A DNA stretch of 64,000 bases from Streptomonospora litoralis (GTDB lineage: Bacteria; Actinomycetota; Actinomycetes; Streptosporangiales; Streptosporangiaceae): assembly GCF_004323735.1 (NCBI RefSeq), contig NZ_CP036455.1:4149101-4213100 (forward strand), given 5' to 3'. Position numbers and translations under genes: made by a program. Below, one piece after another: positions 55,013 to 63,168 of the stretch. The notes below the pieces were generated by a model. It was not told the origin of the DNA. It worked only from the letters and a program-made list of their open reading frames with translations, and made no database searches. Each line of letters begins with the position of its first letter. The stretch's first letter is position 1.

Positions 55013-56068
55013 TCACGGATCCTCCAGCGGCCAGGCGGACTCCAGCCGGTCGGCGGGGAAGCCCTGCCACGCCAGCCCGGCGCGCAGAGCGCGATGGACC
55101 AGTGCGGCCATCGAGTAGGAGGGGTCCGCTTCCCAGACGCGTTCGAGCGCGGCCTCCGCAAGCGCGGTGTCGCCCCGGGCCCAGGCTGTGACGGCCAGCA
55201 GCGCGCCGGGGGCGGGGCGGTAGCCGGGTTCGGCGTAGCGCAGCACGAGCCGCCACAGCTCCTGCTGAGCCGCGGCGTCCTCCTGGTCGATGAGCACCCA
55301 CGCCTCGTCACGCACCCGCAGGCATGCCAGCAGCACACTCAGCCAGGCGATGCGGTCGGGATCCGCCGGCGGTTCGCCCCGGACGGCCGCCCCGACGGCC
55401 GCCCGCACCACCCGGGCCCCCTCGGCCCGGAACCGCGGGCCGAAGATGTCGCGTCCGCCCGGCTCGGCGCCGCTCCGCAGACGTGCCGCGCGTTCCTCGG
55501 CCGCGCGGGTGGACGCCCGCATCCGCTCGCGCCGCGCGCCCTCCACCGGCGCCAGGTGAGCGCGGACGTGCTCCCGGCTCGGCCAGGCGGTCAGGCCGTT
55601 GGCGACCGCCGTGGCCGCCACCGCCGAGACGGCGGGATCGAAGACTACACCGTCGGGCGGACAGCAGTCCGGCTCGTGACACAGGTAGGACCAGTAACGT
55701 CCCTGGTCCACCCGCAGGGCTTCGCGCACGGCGATGCCGGCACGCTCGGCTCCGGTTCGCAAGGCGTCGATCTGGCGGGTGACCTCGGCCGCGGGACCGT
55801 AGCCGGCCGCGAGCGCCGTTGTGCAGCCCTCGGTATACAGTGCGGCGGCCATGCTTTCGGCCGCCTCATCGACGGAGGCACCGGCTCCGGTGGCGAGATC
55901 GCGGCGCAGGGTGGTGTGCAAGCGGGGCGGATCACCCCGCAGGCCCAGCACGATCAGGGCTTCGCGCGGGTGGTAACCGAGGATGTAGGGGACCGCCGCG
56001 AGGATGTCGTGCGGTCCGGTGAGAGTGAGGCGGGCGGGGATCTGAGGTGACTCAGGGTTCTTTTTCAT
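55013..56068 (-). CDS. DUF4192 protein
   Basis: 351 residues matching the DUF4192 pattern of actinomycetes: LTGPHDILAAVPYILGYHPREALIVLGLRG at the N-terminus and ALLAVTAWARGDTALAEAALERVWEADPSYSMA in the second half, a helical-repeat-like segment. Function unknown; the family is widespread in actinobacteria. ATG at 56068 (MKKNPESPQ) is favoured over a frame extension upstream; the ribosome binding site is weak. Confidence 0.85.
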   Translation of the reverse strand: MKKNPESPQIPARLTLTGPHDILAAVPYILGYHPREALIVLGLRGDPPRLHTTLRRDLATGAGASVDEAAESMAAALYTEGCTTALAAGYGPAAEVTRQIDALRTGAERAGIAVREALRVDQGRYWSYLCHEPDCCPPDGVVFDPAVSAVAATAVANGLTAWPSREHVRAHLAPVEGARRERMRASTRAAEERAARLRSGAEPGGRDIFGPRFRAEGARVVRAAVGAAVRGEPPADPDRIAWLSVLLACLRVRDEAWVLIDQEDAAAQQELWRLVLRYAEPGYRPAPGALLAVTAWARGDTALAEAALERVWEADPSYSMAALVHRALRAGLAWQGFPADRLESAWPLEDP

Positions 56069-56182
56069 GAACCCACGGTCGCCGGGCGGGGCATGCCGCG
56101 GCAACGCCGGTTTCCGGGCTGTGGAGAACCGGGGGCGGCCCCAGCAGCTGCAGGGCTCCGGCGGCGTCGCGCCCCGCGTTTC

Positions 56183-57610
56183 CTACCGGTCGGACTCGGC
56201 GGCATCGGAGGCGGCGACGCTGGTGGCGGGGTGCGCGTCCGCGGACCGCGGGTCGTCGTCGACGACCGCGAGCTGGGCCGGAATGGCGGGGCGCGGCACC
56301 ACCGGCAGGCACACGCGGTCCCGGCCGGCGCCTTTGGCCCGGTAGAGGGCGAGATCCGCGGCCGCGAGCAAGCCGATGAGATCGTCGCTGTGCACCCGCA
56401 GCACGGCCAGACCCAGCGAGACGGTGATGCCTACCTCCTCGCCGTCGGCGTTGATCTCCATGCGGCCCACCCGCAGCCGCAGGCGTTCGGCGATGCGGCA
56501 GGCCTCGGCCATGTCCGCGCCGGGCAGGAGCACCACGAACTCCTCACCGCCGAAGCGCCCGACGACGTCGCGCCTGCGCAGTTGGCCGGTGATCGTGGTG
56601 GCCACTCCTAGCAGCACGTGATCGCCGAAGAGGTGGCCGTAGGTGTCGTTGACGGACTTGAAGTGATCGATGTCGATGATGAGTACCGCCGCCGTCTGCC
56701 CCGCGCCGCGCACCCGGGCGAGTTCGGCGCCGGCCTCGGCCTCCCAGGTGCCCGCGTTGAGGAGGCCGGTCTTGGGGTCGGTACGGGCGGCCTTCTGCAG
56801 CTGCTCGAACAGCAGGCTGCGCTGCAGCAGCAGGACCGGGGGCAGGGCGACCGCCAGCAGCAGCGGCGACAGGCCGGTCACGATCGCCGCGGTGATGCCG
56901 GCGCACAGCTCGACCCCGTCGACCATAAGCGCCTCGCGGTCGGCCAGCAGCTTGCGCCAGGGGGCGCCCGTGGCGCTGAGGACCATCGCCGCGGCCACGG
57001 AGAGGTTGTTCAGCACTGTGAACACCACACAGCAGGCCAGCGCGACCAGCGCACCGTCGACCGTCGATACGGCGTCCTCGGTGACCTCCAGCGGCAGCGA
57101 CACCCCGGCGGACCACCCGCCCGCTACGACGCTGTGGAAGAGCAGCGACGCCGCGAAACCCGAGACCGCCACCGAGGCGGCGTTGAAGACCCGGCGGTGC
57201 ACGACCGCGCGCCGGATGCGGTACTGCAGCAGCAGGTAGACGGGAACGGGCATGAGGAGCGAGTACAGCGGGGGCAGCAGCAGGATCGCGGGCAGCCACC
57301 AGGCCCCCAGCAGGTCGCGTGTCAGCCCGGAGGGCTTGCCCAGGCGGCGCATGGCCTCCACACACAGCCCCGCACACACCACCAGCGCGCCGAAGGTTGC
57401 CACCTCCGCGCCGCGGATGGGCGTGCACGCCACCGCGCAGACGCCGAACAGCACAGCGCCGCCCACGACCGCGGCGATCAGGGCGATGAGACCGCGTGGC
57501 TGCGCCAACAGCGTCGAGGAGTCAGGAGGCCGCCGCCACAGCCGCTTGCGGTTCACCGCGCCTTCCTCGGCCACCGCCACCTGAATCTCCCCCGCTCGCA
57601 CTCGGGACAC
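56183..57610 (-). CDS. Membrane-bound diguanylate cyclase (GGDEF)
   Basis: 475 residues: about seven hydrophobic segments in the first ~265 residues form a membrane sensor, and the C-terminal ~190 residues are a GGDEF domain with active-site GGEEF at 354-358. An RxxD inhibitory site (RRRD, 345-348) lies exactly five residues before it, so the enzyme is probably feedback-inhibited by c-di-GMP. In actinomycetes c-di-GMP controls development through BldD. GTG start at 57610 with GGAGG about 4 nt upstream. The promoter with an overlapping palindrome is at 57691-57733. Confidence 0.93.
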   Translation of the reverse strand: MSRVRAGEIQVAVAEEGAVNRKRLWRRPPDSSTLLAQPRGLIALIAAVVGGAVLFGVCAVACTPIRGAEVATFGALVVCAGLCVEAMRRLGKPSGLTRDLLGAWWLPAILLLPPLYSLLMPVPVYLLLQYRIRRAVVHRRVFNAASVAVSGFAASLLFHSVVAGGWSAGVSLPLEVTEDAVSTVDGALVALACCVVFTVLNNLSVAAAMVLSATGAPWRKLLADREALMVDGVELCAGITAAIVTGLSPLLLAVALPPVLLLQRSLLFEQLQKAARTDPKTGLLNAGTWEAEAGAELARVRGAGQTAAVLIIDIDHFKSVNDTYGHLFGDHVLLGVATTITGQLRRRDVVGRFGGEEFVVLLPGADMAEACRIAERLRLRVGRMEINADGEEVGITVSLGLAVLRVHSDDLIGLLAAADLALYRAKGAGRDRVCLPVVPRPAIPAQLAVVDDDPRSADAHPATSVAASDAAESDR

Positions 57611-57690
57611 CCAGCCTCCATCCCGGGTGAGGCCGCAAGGCGCGAGCGCCCCGCCTCATCCGGTGGCGTCTGCTGAGACCCCACTTTGCA

Positions 57691-57733
57691 TCACAGTCAG
57701 TGACATTTTAATCGCCGATTGTGTAACGCTCAG
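57691..57733 (-). promoter_or_regulatory. Promoter of the diguanylate cyclase gene with TCAC-N5-GTGA palindrome
   Basis: Minus strand: -10 TAAAAT (57705-57710), 17-bp spacer, -35 CTGAGC (57728-57733). The palindrome TCAC-AGTCA-GTGA (57691-57703) covers the expected transcription start, as a repressor site would. It resembles a BldD half-site pair but with a spacing one base shorter than the published pattern. Confidence 0.45.
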
Positions 57734-57840
57734 GGAAACCCCGGATTCCGGCGCTGCGGAATCGCTCCCACAGGGGGGCGGCCACGGTCACCCCGTCCGC
57801 CACAGGCTGGGAAACCGCAGGTCGGAGGTGCTATCAACGA

Positions 57841-58371
57841 CCGGCCACAAGGATGGGCGAGGGCTGCGGGACGGCGAAGGCACCGGGGGCCGAGCCCCTA
57901 CCTCGGCACCCGAGCCACCTCCCCCGGTGTCCGTGGACGCCTGGATCGGTCCCGCTCCCGTGGGCGGCCGGGCCATACGGCTCGGATCCGCTACGCCGAC
58001 TTGCCCTTGGCCTTGCCGGTCTGCCAGGTGACGGGTGGTCTTGACTGAGAAGCGGCGGCGGATGGCTGGGGCTGCGGTTGTCGGTTCGGGTGCCCGCCGG
58101 TGGCGGCGGCCGACGGGGCGGCGGCTCGGGTGTGCTGGGCGGCCTTGTGGTCTGCCGGGTGAAGGGTGGCCCGACGGGGAACGGCGGGCACCGAGGACGG
58201 CGCCGGGTCCGGTCCGCGGCCGACGCACCCGGTGCTCGCCGGTGGCGCGCCCGGCCGGGGGCGGCGTTGGGCCGCCGCGGGCCGGTCGGCGCATCTATTG
58301 CGCGGTTTCCGCTTCCGCCGGATTCCGGCCGCGGGTTCAGGGGGTCACCGGCTCCGCACGGAGGTGTTGTG
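57841..58371. other. GC-rich spacer left of the transposase scar
   Basis: About 530 bases without a convincing gene. A minus-strand frame (57991-58191) ends in TWQTGKAKGKSA and could be a small basic protein, but it has no ribosome binding site and the sequence is low-complexity. The region may be part of the degraded mobile element to its right. Confidence 0.35.
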
Positions 58372-58644
58372 ATGAATACCCACCCCGGGGGGCGGCCCCC
58401 GCTGCCCGCCGAACACGAGCACCGCTTCTGGAGAGCGCTGCCCCGTGGAGCCTGCGTCACCGACGCCGCCGCGACCGTAGGCGTGTCGAGATCGCAGGGC
58501 CGGCGGTGGCTCGACCAGCGTGGCGGGGTGATGCCCCCACCTGCGGCGGGCCCGTCGACCCGGTCGCTGAGCTTCGCCGAACGAGAAGAGATCGCCCTGC
58601 TGCGCGCCGCGGACAAAGGCGTGCGCGAGATCGCGCGCCACCCC
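58372..58644 (+). mobile_element. IS30-family transposase N-terminal fragment
   Basis: 91 residues starting MNTHPGGRPPLPAEHEHRFW with good GGAGG at about 10 nt. Two helix-turn-helix segments, ACVTDAAATVGVSRSQGRRW and LSFAEREEIALLRAADKGVR, and REIARHP are those of IS30-family transposases. The frame then shows no DDE catalytic core: it breaks at ~58644 and continues into a different element. Confidence 0.7.
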
Positions 58645-58753
58645 AGGACGCGTTTCCCGATTGGTCGGACTGGTACAACGACCACCGTCCCCACACCGGG
58701 ATCGGCGGCCGCACTCCCGCCAGCCGCGTTACCAACCTCCCGGGACATCGCAC
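58645..58753 (+). mobile_element. IS481-family transposase C-terminal fragment
   Basis: In another frame, DWSDWYNDHRPHTGIGG followed by RTPASRVTNLPG matches the C-terminus of IS481-family transposases (the WYN-HRPHT-GG-P-SRV pattern). It joins the IS30 fragment at about 58644 and runs to the stop of the neighbouring dynamin gene, whose TAG is at 58754-58756. Confidence 0.7.
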
Positions 58754-61303
58754 CTATCCGACCGTGGCCCCCTTGGCGGTCGCCAGGGCCCGGCAGGACT
58801 CGGCGTAGCGGGTCATCTCCTGTTCGACGGGGGCGAGGATGCGCTCCTCGGCGAGCTCGCGCGCCCGCTGGGAGCTGCGCTGTTCGACCTGCTCGCGCCG
58901 CTGGGCCGCCGAGGCTTCGATCAGGTTGGCGCAGCCGGTACCGGTCAGCCACCCCGCCACCGGTGTGGCCACCGCCACCGCTGCGGCGAAGCCGAGGAAC
59001 AGCGGGGTGTCCAGCACCGGCACGCCGGTCAGGCCGCCGGCGAGCCAGCTGACCAGGACCGTGAGGAACCAGAGGACGCCGGCGCCCGCGAGCGCCACGA
59101 GCAGGTACTGCAGCGCCTGTACCGCCCGCCACCAGGTCGGCGTGTCGTCGGGGTCGGGAACCGAAGCCGACACCGCTCCGCTGAGCTCATCGGGCAGCGT
59201 GTCGAGCCCGCTGCGCGCCGCCGCCCGAACGCGGCGCGGCCACGGCACGGGCAGCGATCCGGCGACGTGGCCGGCGACGTCGACGGCGGCCTTGTCGATG
59301 CCCGCTCCGTAAGCCTCGACGGGCGCGGCGCGCTCGGTTTCGCCACTGAAGCCGTCGCCGACCGACCGCAACGGGTCGCGACGCAGTTTGCGGGCCCACC
59401 GGCCGATCGGCCATCCCACCCGCCGTTCGCCCTCCCGCTGGTAGGCGGTCTCGGCGCTGTCGGCGATGGCCGCGACGCCGCCGGCGTCGACCAGGTCGTC
59501 GACGAGGCCGGAGCGCACCCGGTCGGGCACCGCGGTGCCGATTTCGTCCGGGTCGCCGTGGTAGCGCTCGAAACCCACGACGACGCGGTCGAGGTCGGCG
59601 ACCAGCCGGTCGATCTGCGCCCGGCGCGCGGAGACGGTCTCGGCCAGCAGGGACCGCAGGCCGCGGATGCCCTGCCCGGTGAGCGTCGAGGTGGTCAGAA
59701 TGCGCGGGTGCACCCCCGACTCGGTCTCCAGCAGCCGGCGCAGGTCCGTCAGCAGCTCCTCCAGCTCCTCGCGTTCGACCCGGTCGACCTGGTTGAGCAC
59801 GGCGACGGTGACCGATCCGTGGCCGGTCATCTCGGCCAGGTAGCGGTGGTGGACCGCGGCGTCGGCGTACTTCTGCGGGTCCAGCACCCACACGAGCAGG
59901 TCGCAGGAGCCGATCAGCCGCGCCGCTTCGGCCGTGTGCTCGGCACGCACCGAGTCGTGGTCGGGCAGGTCCAGCAGGATGAGACCGGACAGCTCGGAGC
60001 TGGTCTTGTCCAGCTCGCTCGTACGCGAATGCCGGCTGCGCCGCGGCACGCCCAGCCAGTTCAGCAGGCCCTCGGCACCCTCGTTGCCCCACACGCAGGC
60101 GTGCACGTCGGAGGTGGTGGGCCGGGTGATGCCGACACGGGAGAAGTCCAGCCCGCACAGCGCGTTGAACAGCGACGACTTGCCGCTCCCGGTGCCGCCG
60201 GCCAGGGCGACGACGGTGTGCTCGCCGGACAGCCGCAGCCGGGCCCCGGCGTGGTCGAGCATGTATTGGGCGTGTTCGATGAGTTCGGAATCGAAATCGT
60301 CGGCGCCGATGCCCACGAGCGCCGACACCGCGTCCAGGCGGGTGATCAGCTGCTCACGGGTGACCTCCGGCATCGGTTCCCACAGGTCCTCGCCCGCGGT
60401 CGGCCGGAACTCCTCGTCGTCGCCGTAGGTGTCGTCGGCCCAGTACCGCGTACCGACCGTACCGCGGCCCTGCGGGCGCTCGGCCTGGGGCTCGGGTTCG
60501 GCCGACTCGGCCTGGCCGGCGGGTGCTCCGTGTGCTCCGACGACCGGCATCGGCCCGGTCCGGCGCCCGGCGATCATGTTGCTCTCGTTGACGTCGGCCA
60601 GGCTGCCCACCCAGTCGGCCAGCCGGTCGGGGTCGTCGGGGTCGCCGCGGCCGCCGGCGTCTCCGGCGGATTCGCGGCGCGGCGCCTCGGGTTCGGCGCG
60701 CGCGGCGGCATGGCGGCCGTGCGAGGGGCGTTCGGGGCCCTGGCTTTCAGCGGCCGCCGGGGCGCCCTGCTCCCGCCGGGCCTGGCGCGGACCGGACTCG
60801 GCCGAGTCGCGGACCGGGCGCTTCGGCAGCGGAGCGGATTCGCCGGATTCCGACTCCTCGTCCGCCCCAGCGGCTTCGTCCCCGTCCCCGGCGCCCGCGT
60901 GCAGCGGTCCGCGACCGCGGTCGGCGGGCTGCTCCTGCTCCGTGCCGACCTGCGGGACCGGCGCCGTGGGGGCGTCGTCTCCTGCTGCGTCGGCGCCGCC
61001 GCGCTGTTCGGGATCGTACGGTGCGTCGCCGGACTGCTGATCGACAGCGCGCCGGAGCGCGGGATAGGAGGACGGGGGCGGACCGACCGGCCGACTCGGC
61101 GGCCAGGCGTCGCCCGCGGGAGGCGCCCAGCCGGCGTTCGCCCGGTCGTTCTCGGGCACGACGTAGCCGTTCCACGCCTGCTCGCCGCTGCGCGCCTCCT
61201 GCCCAGAACCCGGTGCCTCGCCCTGCGAGGGGCGGCCGGTCTCGTGGTTCCCCGCCGCCTCCGGCTCCTCATCCGCGTGAGCCGGGTTCCAATGAGTCGT
61301 CAT
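58754..61303 (-). CDS. Dynamin-like GTPase, DynB-like (two membrane helices)
   Basis: 849 residues. The first ~290 are a disordered region rich in Glu, Ala, Gly and Pro. A GTPase domain follows with Walker A GGTGSGKSS, LLDLPDHDSV (G3) and VAVLNQVDRV (G4). Two membrane helices lie in the C-terminal part (~735-805), then a coiled helical end (REQVEQRSSQRARELAEER). Streptomyces DynB has this architecture and, with DynA, stabilises FtsZ rings at sporulation septa. Its ATG overlaps the upstream GTPase stop as ATGA (61300-61303). The last two residues (VG) may come from the abutting transposase scar. Confidence 0.8.
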   Translation of the reverse strand: MTTHWNPAHADEEPEAAGNHETGRPSQGEAPGSGQEARSGEQAWNGYVVPENDRANAGWAPPAGDAWPPSRPVGPPPSSYPALRRAVDQQSGDAPYDPEQRGGADAAGDDAPTAPVPQVGTEQEQPADRGRGPLHAGAGDGDEAAGADEESESGESAPLPKRPVRDSAESGPRQARREQGAPAAAESQGPERPSHGRHAAARAEPEAPRRESAGDAGGRGDPDDPDRLADWVGSLADVNESNMIAGRRTGPMPVVGAHGAPAGQAESAEPEPQAERPQGRGTVGTRYWADDTYGDDEEFRPTAGEDLWEPMPEVTREQLITRLDAVSALVGIGADDFDSELIEHAQYMLDHAGARLRLSGEHTVVALAGGTGSGKSSLFNALCGLDFSRVGITRPTTSDVHACVWGNEGAEGLLNWLGVPRRSRHSRTSELDKTSSELSGLILLDLPDHDSVRAEHTAEAARLIGSCDLLVWVLDPQKYADAAVHHRYLAEMTGHGSVTVAVLNQVDRVEREELEELLTDLRRLLETESGVHPRILTTSTLTGQGIRGLRSLLAETVSARRAQIDRLVADLDRVVVGFERYHGDPDEIGTAVPDRVRSGLVDDLVDAGGVAAIADSAETAYQREGERRVGWPIGRWARKLRRDPLRSVGDGFSGETERAAPVEAYGAGIDKAAVDVAGHVAGSLPVPWPRRVRAAARSGLDTLPDELSGAVSASVPDPDDTPTWWRAVQALQYLLVALAGAGVLWFLTVLVSWLAGGLTGVPVLDTPLFLGFAAAVAVATPVAGWLTGTGCANLIEASAAQRREQVEQRSSQRARELAEERILAPVEQEMTRYAESCRALATAKGATVG

Positions 61304-63168
61304 CGCGCAATCTCAAGGTTGTACGTCGCCTGATAGAGCTGGACCGCGTCGGCCTCTTCGGGCAGTTTGGCGGCGGCCAGCGTGTCGGTGAAGCGGGTGC
61401 GCTCCTCGTACAGCAGGGTTCCGATCCGCCGCCGCAGGTCGTCACGTGCCCGAGTACTGATGTTACGCAGTGAATCCGCGCCGAACACCCCGTTGAGCAG
61501 CTTGTTCGGCGAAGGGCCGGATCTGCGGTCGGACGCGGCGCCCGCCGCATCGAATCCGAGCAGCTCGACGATCAGCACCAGCGTGAACGCCTGCTTGTCG
61601 AAGCTGAGCACTCGGGCGACCGAACGCTTGGTGGCACCGTCGGCGGCGATCATCTCGCCGACTCCGCCCATCCACTCGGCGACGGCGGATCCGACCCGCT
61701 CGATGAAGGCGGTGGGCAGCCCGCGCCCGCCGGCGCGCTCGGCCAGGGCGTCACCGCCGGGAACGGCCTCCCAGCGGTCGGCGACCTCTTCCACGGCGCG
61801 CTCGGCCGACGCGAGCACAAGCGACTCCAGGCCGTCGTGCACGGCGCGTTCCAACCCGCGCACGCGCGACTCCTCGTCCTCGTCCCCGCGCGGCTTGCGC
61901 TTGCCGCGGGAGCGCATCATCCGCATCAGCTCGCCGCTGGACGCGATGTCCTGCCAGCGCGCCAGCAGGTTGCCGCGCATCAGCGAGCCCTCGCGGAGGG
62001 CGTCGTCGATCTCGGCGCCGGCCCTCTCGTAGGCCGATTGGACGGCCGCCTCCAGACCCCGCCGCGTCTCGACCTGGACTTCCACCTGCTTGGCGAGGTC
62101 GGGAACGCGGGTGCGGAAGCTGTCGATGACGCCGATGAAGGTGCGCAGGGACACCCGGTCACGCTGCACGAGGTCGCCGGCGACGTCGGCCAGGTAGTCG
62201 CGTACCGGGTCGGCGACGTTGGAGGTGAAGCGCTCGCCGGAGATCTGGTCGGTCTCGGGGATCGCGAAGCGGATGGCGTTGCCCAGCCCGTTGGCCTCCA
62301 GCATCGCGCCGAAGTGCTCGACGAGCTGGTCGCGGCCGCGTTCGGGTACCCGCGAGAGCACTACCGCCAGTGAGGTGTTGCGGTCGCGGGCGACCTGCAG
62401 GAACTCCCAGACGCGGGCGTCGGCGTAGCGGCGGCTGGTGGTGACGAAGACCCACAGGTCGGCCGCGTCGAGGAACTTGGCGGCGAACTCGTGGTGGGCC
62501 GAGACCGCCGAGTCGACGTCGGGGGTGTCCAGCAGTGCGACGCCGCGGGGCATGGCCTCGCTCGGCGCCAGCACCAGCATGCCGTCCTTGCCGGGCATGG
62601 CCAGGCCCTGCTGGCGCACACGGGGCAGGGTGGGCAGGAAGGTCGCCTCGCTGAACCAGTCGGCGTCGGCGGGGTTGCAGGCCAGTACCGGGCTGTTGGT
62701 GGTGGGCCGACGCACCCCGGTGGTCGTGACCTGCTCCCCCACGAGGCTGTTGACCAGCGTGGACTTGCCCGCACCGGTGGAGCCGGCCACGGCGATCAGC
62801 AGCGGGGTCTGGGGGCGGCGCACGCGCGGGAGGACGTAGTCGTCGAGCTGGTGCAGGACGTCGCGGCGTGCGCTGACGCCCTCGTCGGCTCCGGGCAGGC
62901 CTTCGGCGAACTCGATGCTGCGGATGCGGCTGCCGAGGTGCTCCAGAACCTTCTCGAATCGGGCGTCGAATGAATCGTCGCCCCGGTGTCTGGCGCCGTT
63001 GCGCTCGTCGGCGTCGGTGTTGGCGCGCTCATGGCGCCCATGGGCGGCCCGGTGCCCGTCGGCCCCCTCGGCCGCGCGGGGCCCGGGTCGGCCCGCCCCT
63101 GTGGCTTCCGGCATCGCGGACGGCCGGGACATAGCGCTTCCGCCCTCCTCATCGGTCGTCGCGGTCAC
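61300..63168 (-). CDS. Dynamin-like GTPase, DynA-like
   Basis: 622 residues from GTG 63168. After an ~65-residue disordered, His/Arg-rich start comes a GTPase domain with Walker A GSTGAGKST at 129-137, G3 LLDTPDVDS and G4-like VVLSRVPERG, then a long helical stalk and an Ala-rich hydrophobic segment (AFTLVLIVELLGFDAAGA). The pair with the following gene matches the dynA-dynB arrangement of Streptomyces. Its GTG overlaps the stop of the SUMT gene as GTGA (63165-63168), so all three genes are translationally coupled. ATG at 63132 (MSRPSAMPE) is another possible start. Confidence 0.8.
   Translation of the reverse strand: MTATTDEEGGSAMSRPSAMPEATGAGRPGPRAAEGADGHRAAHGRHERANTDADERNGARHRGDDSFDARFEKVLEHLGSRIRSIEFAEGLPGADEGVSARRDVLHQLDDYVLPRVRRPQTPLLIAVAGSTGAGKSTLVNSLVGEQVTTTGVRRPTTNSPVLACNPADADWFSEATFLPTLPRVRQQGLAMPGKDGMLVLAPSEAMPRGVALLDTPDVDSAVSAHHEFAAKFLDAADLWVFVTTSRRYADARVWEFLQVARDRNTSLAVVLSRVPERGRDQLVEHFGAMLEANGLGNAIRFAIPETDQISGERFTSNVADPVRDYLADVAGDLVQRDRVSLRTFIGVIDSFRTRVPDLAKQVEVQVETRRGLEAAVQSAYERAGAEIDDALREGSLMRGNLLARWQDIASSGELMRMMRSRGKRKPRGDEDEESRVRGLERAVHDGLESLVLASAERAVEEVADRWEAVPGGDALAERAGGRGLPTAFIERVGSAVAEWMGGVGEMIAADGATKRSVARVLSFDKQAFTLVLIVELLGFDAAGAASDRRSGPSPNKLLNGVFGADSLRNISTRARDDLRRRIGTLLYEERTRFTDTLAAAKLPEEADAVQLYQATYNLEIAR

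Noticed and set aside
57691-57703. Calling the TCAC/GTGA palindrome a true BldD box
   Set aside because: Half-site spacing is one base shorter than the pattern and only one site is present; kept as an unassigned operator.
57991-58191. 66-residue minus-strand ORF ending KAKGKSA
   Set aside because: Low-complexity Ala/Pro/Gln sequence, no ribosome binding site and no recognisable relative.
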